A stretch of DNA of 5,091 nucleotides from Armatimonadota bacterium (GTDB lineage: Bacteria; Armatimonadota; DTGP01; JAHWJO01), in NCBI GenBank assembly GCA_019348365.1, contig JAHWJO010000377.1, forward strand, positions 1 to 5,091. Direction: 5' to 3'. A program made the translations under genes and the position numbers. The notes under the pieces are model-generated. The model was not told the origin of the DNA. It did not search any database and saw only the letters and a program-made list of their open reading frames with translations. The first letter of the stretch is position 1. Each line of letters starts with the position of its first letter. Below are positions 1 to 5,091 of the stretch, piece by piece.

Positions 1-989
1 TGCACCAGGACGGGGGGAGCAGCGGACGGCCTCGCTCACTTCCTGCGGTAAACCTTTTGAGAACCGTACTTTCAGCGACAAATGCGGCAGAGAGTCCAAC
101 CGCTTTGCTGGCAAGAAGAGAAATGCAGTCGTGGAAGGTATTGCAACTAGATCCTTCATCTCTACGCAGGCCGGACGATTTCACAGCACCAACCAGCCTG
201 GGGTCGGATGGCTCGCATCTCGCTTCCACCCTCTATCAGCTCATAAGATATGAAGATCGGCCTTCGTCCAATGGACATCAGAAGAACCAGGAGAGGATAT
301 CAGGGATACAGGGTCATGTGGCGAATCGACTCTCTGAATTGATCGATGATGTTCGGTGTGTCAACGTCGATAGAGACGATAAACGCGAATTGTTGACTTT
401 AATGGTGACGGGCCGGGATGGTGCATCATATCCTGCAAGAGCATTATCTGAAGGAACTTTACGTTTTTTAGCCCTCGCTATTCTTGAACTCGACCCAGAA
501 GCCAGAGGGGTTATCTGCCTGGAGGAGCCTGAAAACGGGATTAATCCTCCCAAAATCCCTGCAATGCTGACTCTATTACAGGACATAGCTACAGATGTAA
601 ATGAACCTGTAGAAGCTGACAATCCTTTGCGCCAGGTAATTGTAAATACCCACTCCCCATCTGTTGTTGCTCAAGTGCCGGATGATTGCCTATTGATTGC
701 AGAGTTGAAGGAAACCATAAAAGACGGGAGGCGATTCAACAGGGTATCCTTCAGCTATCTGGAAAAGACATGGCGTCATCTTCGGCTTCAGGAGGATGAG
801 AAACCGAATATCATAAGCAAAGGGAAATTACTGGCCTATCTCAATCCTGTATCCCAGGTCCCCGTCGATGGAAATGGAGATGTCGAGCAGAGCCCGACAC
901 CAAAAAGGCGGCGGGTCGTGGATCGAGAGGATCTTCAGATATTACTGCCTTTCACCGACGAATCCGAAGAACTCTCCCGCTGGAAATGA
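1..989 (+). CDS. AAA_21/OLD-like ATPase, 3' part (5' end outside window)
   Basis: This is the C-terminal part of an ABC/SMC-type ATPase of the AAA_21 (COG4637-like 'predicted ATPase') group. The reading frame is open to the left edge (first whole codon at base 3), so the TTG at 57 is not the real start, and the Walker A P-loop must lie upstream of the window. Visible motifs are an ABC-signature-like LSEGT at nt 444-458, a Walker B strand VICLEEPENG with tandem Glu at 510-539, and the switch-His NTHSP at 645-659. The order and spacing are right for this family. The linker around 90-230 (ARREMQSW, DDFTAPT, DGSHL) is also typical. The stop TGA overlaps the ATG of the next gene (ATGA, 986-989), indicating one operon and coupled translation. 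GC content is clearly below that of coaBC next door, suggesting horizontal acquisition. The ATPase assignment is firm; its biological role (defence, DNA repair) is inferred from the partner gene. Confidence 0.88.
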   Translation, partial: HQDGGSSGRPRSLPAVNLLRTVLSATNAAESPTALLARREMQSWKVLQLDPSSLRRPDDFTAPTSLGSDGSHLASTLYQLIRYEDRPSSNGHQKNQERISGIQGHVANRLSELIDDVRCVNVDRDDKRELLTLMVTGRDGASYPARALSEGTLRFLALAILELDPEARGVICLEEPENGINPPKIPAMLTLLQDIATDVNEPVEADNPLRQVIVNTHSPSVVAQVPDDCLLIAELKETIKDGRRFNRVSFSYLEKTWRHLRLQEDEKPNIISKGKLLAYLNPVSQVPVDGNGDVEQSPTPKRRRVVDREDLQILLPFTDESEELSRWK

Positions 990-1624
990 AAGAAATCCGG
1001 TACTCGTTGATAACGGATGGCCCTTCCGATCAAGCGCTTATCCCTCTGTTGACCTGGACTTTAAGGAATTTTTTGACTGATTATGCTATTCAACCGCAGT
1101 GGGCCGATCTACGCCGACTGCCGAGACCACCCAAATTGCTATCGGATAGAATCGAAATAAGCCTGGAACTGTTCCCCTGCGATCTCTTATTCATACACAG
1201 AGATGCGGAGCGAGATACCTACGCGAGTCGAAAACGAGAGATCCAATCAGCATTACAGAGCGTCAACGAGACGGTCGAATTCCTATCCGTGTGTGTCGTC
1301 CCCGTTCGGATGCAGGAAGCCTGGCTCCTTTTTGATGAAAGCGCGATAAGACAGGCATCGGGCAATCCAAACGGAACCGATCGATTGCAACTGCCCCGGC
1401 TCGCAGAGATAGAAAGTGAACCCGATCCGAAACAGATTCTGCACTCCCTTTTGAAAGAAGCGAGCGGATTACACGGACGGAGACTCCGAGATTACCCGGT
1501 TTCCACCAGCGCACGAAGAGTCGCAGAATTCATTGAAGATTATTCACCTTTGAGGGTTTTGCCGGCTTTTAACGCGTTGGAGAAGGACGTAACCAACACT
1601 TTATCTATTGGAGGTTGGTTATGA
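986..1624 (+). CDS. DUF4276/TOPRIM-like protein paired with the ATPase
   Basis: This is a 212-residue cytosolic protein with no signal peptide or membrane segment. It begins with a beta-strand and acidic turn (SLITDGPSDQ, residues 7-16), where TOPRIM-type families carry the E-G-x-x-E/D motif. A second strand ends in FIHRDAERD (69-77), at the place of the TOPRIM DxD. RMQEAWLL (108-115) and SPLRVLPAF near the C-terminus recall DUF4276-type proteins. The start is the ATG overlapping the ATPase stop; there is no strong Shine-Dalgarno, which fits translational coupling. The gene ends in TGA overlapping the coaBC ATG. Two-gene pairs of an AAA_21 ATPase and a TOPRIM-like partner are known among OLD-family and PARIS-like defence modules, where the partner is the nuclease. 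That function is a guess here. The acidic motifs are not canonical (Asp for the first Glu, D-A-E for DxD), so catalytic activity is uncertain. Family assignment is from memory of motifs. Confidence 0.78.
   Translation: MKEIRYSLITDGPSDQALIPLLTWTLRNFLTDYAIQPQWADLRRLPRPPKLLSDRIEISLELFPCDLLFIHRDAERDTYASRKREIQSALQSVNETVEFLSVCVVPVRMQEAWLLFDESAIRQASGNPNGTDRLQLPRLAEIESEPDPKQILHSLLKEASGLHGRRLRDYPVSTSARRVAEFIEDYSPLRVLPAFNALEKDVTNTLSIGGWL
1610..1614 (+). promoter_or_regulatory. Shine-Dalgarno of coaBC (GGAGG)
   Basis: GGAGG lies 6 nt before ATG 1621, inside the end of the upstream gene. It decides the coaBC start in favour of ATG 1621 over the in-frame TTG at 1615, which directly abuts the motif. Confidence 0.75.
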
Positions 1625-2832
1625 ATCTAATATTACTGGGCGTTAGCGGGGGAATCGCGGCGTATAAGGCGGCGGAGCTCGTTCGCCTTCTGATCCGGCG
1701 CGGCTACGAGGTCCACGTGGTGATGACCGCCAACGCCACGCGGTTCGTTGCGCCGCTCACGTTTCAGGCCCTCTCCGGCCACCCCGTCGGCGTGGACCCC
1801 TGGGATCCCCACTCCGAATGGGGCATGGCTCACATCGACCGGGCGCGGGAAGCCGACCTCTTCCTCATCGCGCCCGCCACCGCTGATCTCCTCGCCCGAC
1901 TCGCCGCCGGGGTGGCCGACGACCTCCTCACCACCGCTGCCCTCGCCACCGACGCGCCCGTCTGGGTCTCCCCCTCCATGAACCCGAAGATGCTCGCCCA
2001 CCCCGCCACCCGGGCCAACCTGCACACCCTCCGGGAGCGCGGCCTGCGCGTGCTGGAGTCGGGTGTGGGGGAGATGGCCTGCGGCGACGTGGGGCCGGGC
2101 CGCCTCCCCGAGCCGGAGCAGATCGCCGACGCGGTGGACCGCCACTTTTCCCAGGGCAAAGATATGGCGGGGCTGCGGGTCCTCGTCACCGCCGGTCCCA
2201 CCCGCGAGTACCTCGACCCGGTGCGGTTCCTCTCCAACCCCTCCACCGGGCGGATGGGGTTCGCCCTCGCGGAAGCGGCGGCGGAACGCGGGGCGCGGGT
2301 GACTCTCCTCACCGGCGTTTCGGCCCTTCCGACCCCGCCCGGCGTGGAGCGAGTCGAGATCGAATCCGCCGAAGACCTGGGCCGGGAGATGCTCGCCCGG
2401 TTCCCGGAAACGGATTTCGTCATCGCGTCCGCCGCCGTCTCCGATTACACCCCCGCCGAGCGCGCCCCGAACAAGATCAAGAAGAAGTCCGATGAGCTGG
2501 TACTGCGCCTGAAGAAAGTCCCCGACGCCCTCGCCGAATTGGGAAAAAGGAAGAAAGAGGGGCAGGTTCTCGTCGGGTTCGCGGCGGAGACCGAGGACAC
2601 CGAAGCCAACGCCTTGAAGAAACTCCGCGAGAAGAATCTGGACCTCATCGTCCTGAACGACATCCTCCAGCCGGGGGCCGGGTTCGCCGTCGAGACGAAC
2701 CGCGTCACTCTTCTCGATGCTAAGGGTGGCCGGGAGGAACTTCCCCTCATGCCCAAGCGCGCCCTCGCCGACCTCATCCTGGACCGCGCCTCAGCATCAG
2801 ATAGAGCGGTGGTTGCCGTTTCTCAGAAATAA
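1621..2832 (+). CDS. coaBC: Bifunctional CoaBC: phosphopantothenoylcysteine decarboxylase / phosphopantothenate-cysteine ligase
   Basis: This 403-residue cytosolic flavoenzyme catalyses two steps of coenzyme A synthesis: joining 4'-phosphopantothenate to cysteine (CoaB) and FMN-dependent decarboxylation to 4'-phosphopantetheine (CoaC). The CoaC domain (about 1-180) has the flavin-binding start VSGGIAAYK (8-16), the catalytic His71 in MAHI, the P-x-M-N motif (SPSMNPKM, Asn121) and the clamp Cys154 in MACGDVGPGR. These match E. coli Dfp His75, Asn125 and Cys158 with a constant offset of four. The CoaB domain (about 184-395) has VTAGPTREYLDPVRF, NPSTGRMG, AAVSDY (271-276), NKIKKK with Lys285 (E. 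coli Lys289), VGFAAETE (318-325) and LIVLNDI. Length is normal and all key residues are present, so it should be functional. The ATG overlaps the TGA of the preceding gene and no separate promoter is evident, so it is probably read through from the low-GC pair or from a promoter inside it. The stop is TAA. Confidence 0.97.
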   Translation: MNLILLGVSGGIAAYKAAELVRLLIRRGYEVHVVMTANATRFVAPLTFQALSGHPVGVDPWDPHSEWGMAHIDRAREADLFLIAPATADLLARLAAGVADDLLTTAALATDAPVWVSPSMNPKMLAHPATRANLHTLRERGLRVLESGVGEMACGDVGPGRLPEPEQIADAVDRHFSQGKDMAGLRVLVTAGPTREYLDPVRFLSNPSTGRMGFALAEAAAERGARVTLLTGVSALPTPPGVERVEIESAEDLGREMLARFPETDFVIASAAVSDYTPAERAPNKIKKKSDELVLRLKKVPDALAELGKRKKEGQVLVGFAAETEDTEANALKKLREKNLDLIVLNDILQPGAGFAVETNRVTLLDAKGGREELPLMPKRALADLILDRASASDRAVVAVSQK

Positions 2833-2870
2833 CGGCGCTATCGGAAATTGTATGGGTCGGTGGCGCCCCG

Positions 2871-2920
2871 GCGATTGAAATCGCAGGCTACAACGGCGCG
2901 AAGTCGGCCTGCGCCGACTT
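2871..2920. repeat. Tandem hairpin element between convergent genes
   Basis: The 170-bp stretch 2833-3002 between coaBC and the small minus-strand gene has no credible ORF. It holds two perfect inverted repeats in a row. The first is GCGATT-GA-AATCGC at 2871-2884. The second is AAGTCGGC-CTGC-GCCGACTT at 2901-2920, an 8-bp stem with a 4-nt loop. CGGCGC at 2894-2899 could instead pair with GCGCCG at 2911-2916, competing with the second hairpin. No T-tract follows on either strand, so this is not a standard intrinsic terminator. It may still mark the 3' ends of the converging transcripts. The layout resembles REP-like or MITE-like dispersed palindromes; copy number cannot be judged from one window. 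Confidence 0.5.
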
Positions 2921-3002
2921 GAACTCTGCACTCCGCCCACACTCTTCTCTCGACCGCCCCGTATTAACTTCCCCTGAATGAGAGCGGTTACAGGCAGCGG
3001 CT

Positions 3003-3215
3003 TCAGTCTTTGGATTGTGCAGCAGCCAGCGCCGCTTTCGTCTCATTCAACTCTCGACGCAATTCCCCGATCTCCCCTTCCAGGTCTTTTCGCGCGTTCG
3101 CCTCCTGACGAGCCTGGGCATCCGCACGTATCGAATGGAGGTAAAGCCGATAACTGTGATACACGACGTATAGAGGGGCTGCCAGCAACACAGTGCAGGC
3201 GATGAAAGTCTCCAT
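3003..3215 (-). CDS. Small membrane-anchored coiled-coil protein
   Basis: This is a 70-residue protein with no recognised family. Residues about 3-20 (TFIACTVLLAAPLYVVYHSY) form a single hydrophobic segment, followed by a basic Arg/His-containing patch. Residues about 30-66 are a charged Glu/Lys/Arg/Ala-rich helix (EGEIGELRRELNETKAAL) with heptad-like leucines, probably a cytoplasmic coiled coil. An in-frame GTG at 3239 would add eight residues, but ATG 3215 is chosen because GAGGA (3222-3226) sits 6 nt upstream of it. The stop is TGA. The gene lies 118 nt downstream of selD on the same strand, with its own possible -10 box between them. The architecture is like small phage-shock or envelope-associated accessory proteins in general, but no function can be assigned. 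Its composition (amphipathic helix, clean hydrophobic block, good ribosome site) argues that it is real. Confidence 0.65.
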   Translation of the reverse strand: METFIACTVLLAAPLYVVYHSYRLYLHSIRADAQARQEANARKDLEGEIGELRRELNETKAALAAAQSKD

Positions 3216-3272
3216 TTTCGGTCCTCGTGCTGCCTTCACTTGCTACGATATACTTACCGGGCGGTGCAATTC

Positions 3273-3278
3273 ATTATA
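3273..3278 (-). promoter_or_regulatory. Candidate -10 box for the small membrane gene
   Basis: On the minus strand the sequence reads a perfect TATAAT here, 57 nt upstream of ATG 3215, in an AT-richer gap between selD and the small gene. No good TTGACA-like hexamer lies 16-18 nt upstream and there is no TGn extension, so this is only a partial promoter match. If real, the gene has its own transcript besides any read-through from selD. Confidence 0.35.
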
Positions 3279-3333
3279 CCCGCATACGGCAGCTGTTTCT
3301 CCCCATTGGCATGGCGATCCATTCGTTCGCAAC

Positions 3334-4410
3334 TCACTCTTCCACGATCAATACGCAGTCGGGTCCCTCGGTGATCTCCCCAATAATAGCGGCGGCGAGG
3401 GTCCCGCGCTCGCGTAAACGCTCCGCCAGATCCCCTGCATGATCTTCCGCCACGCTGATGAGCAGTCCCCCGGAGGTCTGCGCGTCGTAGAGGGTCCAGC
3501 GGAGGGGTTCGGGGATCTCATCGCTCCAGCGGACGCACTCCCCCAGCCACTCGGCGTTGCGTTTCGTGCCGCCGGGGATCACTCCCTCTCCCGCCAGATC
3601 CCATACCCCATCCAGAACCGGCACGGCGGAGGCGGAGAGCCGCGCTCCCACGCCGCTGCCCCGCGTCATCTCCGAGAGGTGGCCGAGCAGCCCGAACCCC
3701 GTCACGTCGGTGACGGCGTGGATGGGCGACTCCCCCTTCCCCCGTTCCATCATCTCCCGGACGACTTCGGCGGCGGCAGCGTTCAGGGTCGTCATGTTCC
3801 GCACGGCGGCCTCAATCTGCCCCGGCGTTGCGCGGTCCCGCTTGATCGCCGTCGCGAGGATGCCGATGCCGAGCGGCTTCGTCAGCACGAGGCGGTCCCC
3901 CGCCCGCGCGCCGACGTTCGGGGTCATCCGCTCCGGGTGGACAAAGCCGATGCAGACGAGCCCGTACTTCGGCTCCTCGTCATCGATGCTATGCCCGCCG
4001 AGGATGGCGCACCCGGCTTCCTGCGCGACCTCCGCCCCGCCCCGGAGGATCTCCCCCAGCATGTCGAGCGGGAGGGACCGCGAGGGGTACCCCACGAGGT
4101 TGAGGGCGATCACCGGGCGCGCGCCCATGGCGTAGATGTCCGACAGCGAGTTCGCCGCCGCGATACGCCCGAAGTCGTACGGGTCGTCCACGACAGGCGT
4201 GAAGAAATCCACCGTCACGACCATCGCCAGGTCGTCGTGGATGCGGTAGACCGCCGCATCGTCGGAGGTCGCCGCGCCGACGAGCACGTTCGGATCGGTG
4301 ATCTGGGGAAGCTGGCGCAGCACCTGCGCCAGGTCGGCAGGGCCGAGCTTGCAGGCTCAACCCGCGCCGTGCGAGAGCGACGTCAGGCGAGGAATCTCTC
4401 CGTTCGACAC
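3334..4410 (-). CDS. selD: Selenide, water dikinase SelD, selenocysteine-containing
   Basis: SelD makes selenophosphate from selenide and ATP, the selenium donor for Sec-tRNA (and selenouridine) synthesis. The frame must be read through an in-frame TGA at 4357-4359, giving 358 residues, about the usual SelD length. The N-terminus then reads MSNGEIPRLTSLSHGAG, then Sec18, then ACK. It aligns with the family's GAG-C/U-x-C-K active site (E. coli Cys17 and Lys20; here Sec18 and Lys21). Stopping at the TGA would remove the catalytic region. Downstream motifs are all present: SDDAAVY (49-55), VTVDFFTPVVDDP (65-77; Asp68), ANSLSDIYAMG (86-96; Asp91), GGHSIDDEEPKYGL (138-151), TKPLGIGI (177-184), VTDVTGFGLLGH (233-244; Asp235) and DAQTSGGLL. 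The start is GTG 4410, supported by AAGGAG 7 nt upstream (4418-4423). The gene also ends in TGA (3334-3336), so UGA has two meanings in one mRNA. Identity is certain; the Sec reading is very likely. Confidence 0.95.
4312..4332 (-). promoter_or_regulatory. Candidate bacterial SECIS element in selD mRNA
   Basis: On the minus strand this is CUGGCGCA-GGUGC-UGCGCCAG: a perfect 8-bp stem (9 bp if G-C closes a GUG triloop) starting 24 nt after the in-frame UGA. Bacterial SECIS elements are hairpins just 3' of the Sec UGA, inside the coding region, with G/GU in a small apical loop bound by SelB. Position and loop fit this. The bulged U of E. coli fdhF is not seen here. It encodes residues about 27-33 of SelD, so some base pairing is also constrained by the protein. 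Confidence 0.75.
4357..4359 (-). other. UGA selenocysteine codon of selD (Sec18)
   Basis: The in-frame TGA lies in the context GCG-GGT-TGA-GCC-TGC-AAG (A-G-U-A-C-K). It occupies the exact active-site position that is Cys or Sec across SelD proteins. The conserved SelD frame continues on both sides without any shift, which argues against a nonsense mutation or sequencing error. Confidence 0.9.
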
Positions 4411-4417
4411 GCGATTT

Positions 4418-4423
4418 CTCCTT
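4418..4423 (-). promoter_or_regulatory. Shine-Dalgarno of selD (AAGGAG)
   Basis: AAGGAG on the minus strand lies 7 nt before GTG 4410. It fixes the start upstream of the UGA. An ATG at 4439 is out of frame with selD and opens only an 18-codon reading frame. Confidence 0.75.
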
Positions 4424-4448
4424 TCAAGTGGTCTGTCATGGTCACCCT

Positions 4449-4454
4449 ATTATG
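4449..4454 (-). promoter_or_regulatory. Weak candidate -10 box for selD
   Basis: CATAAT on the minus strand (5 of 6 matches to TATAAT) lies 38 nt upstream of the selD GTG and just after the terminator-like hairpin of the upstream gene. No convincing -35 hexamer is seen at normal spacing. Position is the main support. Confidence 0.25.
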
Positions 4455-4477
4455 GTGGAATATCCCCTGAAAACAGG

Positions 4478-4507
4478 AACACCTCCTCTCATGGGTGAGG
4501 AGGTGTT
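4478..4507 (-). terminator. Terminator-like hairpin after the dockerin gene
   Basis: A perfect 11-bp inverted repeat (AACACCTCCTC / GAGGAGGTGTT) with an 8-nt loop lies between the dockerin gene and selD. On the minus strand it is followed by CCTGTTTTC, a short interrupted T-run, so it is a plausible if imperfect Rho-independent terminator for the dockerin gene. It would insulate selD. The GAGGAGGU arm also resembles a strong Shine-Dalgarno, but no start codon follows at suitable spacing. Confidence 0.55.
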
Positions 4508-4511
4508 CACT

Positions 4512-4579
4512 GCCGCTGCGTTTTGGTAGCTGCTCATGCCGCCATTTCGCGCCTGAGCAGTGAGATCAAGGGCAGCGGC
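4512..4579. repeat. Nested inverted repeats at the dockerin gene 3' end
   Basis: An outer pair GCCGCTGC (4512-4519) / GCAGCGGC (4572-4579) encloses an inner pair CTGCTCA (4530-4536) / TGAGCAG (4554-4560). The internal loops are of nearly equal size (10 and 11 nt). The outer right arm lies within the last codons of the dockerin gene and its stop. It could form a long 3' mRNA hairpin together with the adjacent terminator. No T-tract directly follows it. Confidence 0.4.
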
Positions 4580-5091
4580 TCGGAAGGTCGGTATCCAGGC
4601 TCACGGAGACGCGAAGGATCTTGACCGCATCCCCGACGTTGACTTGCTGATCCCGATTCGCATCCGCCACCGCGCTCTGGGCCGGCGTCAGCAGTTCGAT
4701 CCCGGCCACATGCTTCAGCACGAGAATCGCATCGGTCACGTCCAGGGATTTATCCCCGTTCACATCGCCCAGGCAGGGAGCGGCAACGGCGCCTTCCCGG
4801 CTGACGGCATTCGTCGTATAGATGAAATCGCCGGAAGCAGAGGAATTACCGTTCGCGGCATTCCCCGCCGCATAGAAGGTGACGTTGCCGCTCCCTTGCG
4901 GCGGCGCGGTCCACTGGAACGACCATGTCGGCCCGACGTCGGGCTGCCCCTCCGCAGTGCCCTGCGAGGTCTGAGCGATGTACTGGGGGGAAGTGACCGG
5001 CGGGCTGCCGATCAACTGAGTGTTCGCCGGATCGGTGACGGTGATCGTGCCGCCGCGCGAGTTGTCCGCCTTTTTCGCGGTGAGCTCAAAG
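4566..5091 (-). CDS. Secreted choice-of-anchor/Reeler-like domain protein with C-terminal dockerin (5' end outside window)
   Basis: The frame is open to the right edge (first visible residues FELTAKKADN), so an internal TTG at 5015 is not the start; about 174 residues are visible. The first about 95 residues (GTITVTDPANTQL, WSFQWTAPPQGSGNVTFYAA, GNAANGNSSASGDFIYTT) match the C-terminal half of Reeler-like, choice-of-anchor V beta-sandwich domains of exported proteins. After a short linker comes a dockerin type I-like module with two EF-hand-like calcium loops, DVNGDKSLDVTD and DANRDQQVNVGD, each followed by a helix. It lies roughly at nt 4770-4590. Cys before the first loop and Cys in the terminal SRCP flank the module and could form a disulfide. 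Dockerins bind cohesins; no cohesin is visible here. The signal peptide must lie upstream, outside the window. The protein is extracellular or surface-bound by inference. The stop TGA is followed by nested repeats and a terminator-like hairpin. Confidence 0.85.
   Translation of the reverse strand, partial: FELTAKKADNSRGGTITVTDPANTQLIGSPPVTSPQYIAQTSQGTAEGQPDVGPTWSFQWTAPPQGSGNVTFYAAGNAANGNSSASGDFIYTTNAVSREGAVAAPCLGDVNGDKSLDVTDAILVLKHVAGIELLTPAQSAVADANRDQQVNVGDAVKILRVSVSLDTDLPSRCP

Noticed and set aside
1633..2423. Long open frames antisense to coaBC
   Set aside because: Low-complexity Gly/Arg/Ser-rich translations explained by the GC-rich third positions of coaBC.
2901..2920. Intrinsic terminator for coaBC
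   Set aside because: The stem is strong but no T-run follows on either strand; kept as a hairpin/repeat instead.
4357..4359. TGA as an inactivating nonsense mutation in selD
   Set aside because: It falls precisely at the known Cys/Sec site, with a hairpin downstream and intact motifs throughout; chance is unlikely.
4383..4439. An 18-codon upstream ORF starting with ATG 4439 and overlapping the selD start
   Set aside because: Only a weak ribosome site, no distinctive composition and no attenuator structure; cannot be supported as a leader peptide.
3439..4470. A 343-codon open frame on the plus strand
   Set aside because: It is antisense to selD, Arg/His/Pro-rich and without motifs; a typical shadow of a GC-rich gene.
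4380..4568. Read-through of the dockerin gene TGA as another selenocysteine (the frame stays open for about 60 codons)
   Set aside because: The dockerin module is complete before the stop, the extension resembles no domain, and it runs across a terminator-like hairpin and the selD start.

Overview
The window looks like a chromosomal segment of a high-GC, free-living bacterium that uses selenocysteine. Most of it is GC-rich with strong G/C third-position bias. The left ~1.6 kb is visibly poorer in GC. A secreted dockerin protein, a selenocysteine-containing SelD and GC-rich intergenic hairpins would fit phyla such as Armatimonadota or related environmental lineages. That placement is a weak guess, because no rRNA or other phylogenetic marker is present.

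Layout. Bases 1-1624 (+) hold two overlapping genes: the 3' part of an AAA_21/OLD-like ATPase (its Walker A end lies beyond the left edge) and a small protein resembling the DUF4276/TOPRIM-like family. This ATPase plus TOPRIM-like pairing recalls two-gene anti-phage modules, but defence is an inference. Bases 1621-2832 (+) encode CoaBC (coenzyme A biosynthesis). Its ATG overlaps the stop codon of the preceding gene by 4 bp, and base composition changes sharply at this point, so the low-GC pair appears docked directly onto a housekeeping gene. Bases 2833-3002 separate convergent genes and hold two adjacent perfect hairpins that may be a dispersed repeat.

The right half is on the minus strand. 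Reading in that direction: a secreted choice-of-anchor/Reeler-like domain plus dockerin protein (4566 to beyond the right edge), a terminator-like hairpin (4478-4507), selD (4410 to 3334), and a 70-residue single-membrane-span/coiled-coil protein (3215 to 3003).

The main result is that selD is longer than an ordinary ORF call would give. Its first 29 codons contain an in-frame UGA (4357-4359) exactly at the active-site Cys/Sec position, in the context GAG-U-ACK. A perfect 8-9 bp hairpin with a GGUGC apical loop follows 24 nt downstream (a bacterial SECIS candidate), and a good Shine-Dalgarno precedes a GTG start at 4410. The enzyme that makes the selenium donor for selenocysteine is thus itself a selenoprotein. 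No selA, selB or tRNA-Sec is in the window, and I see no CRISPR array, insertion sequence, tRNA or rRNA.
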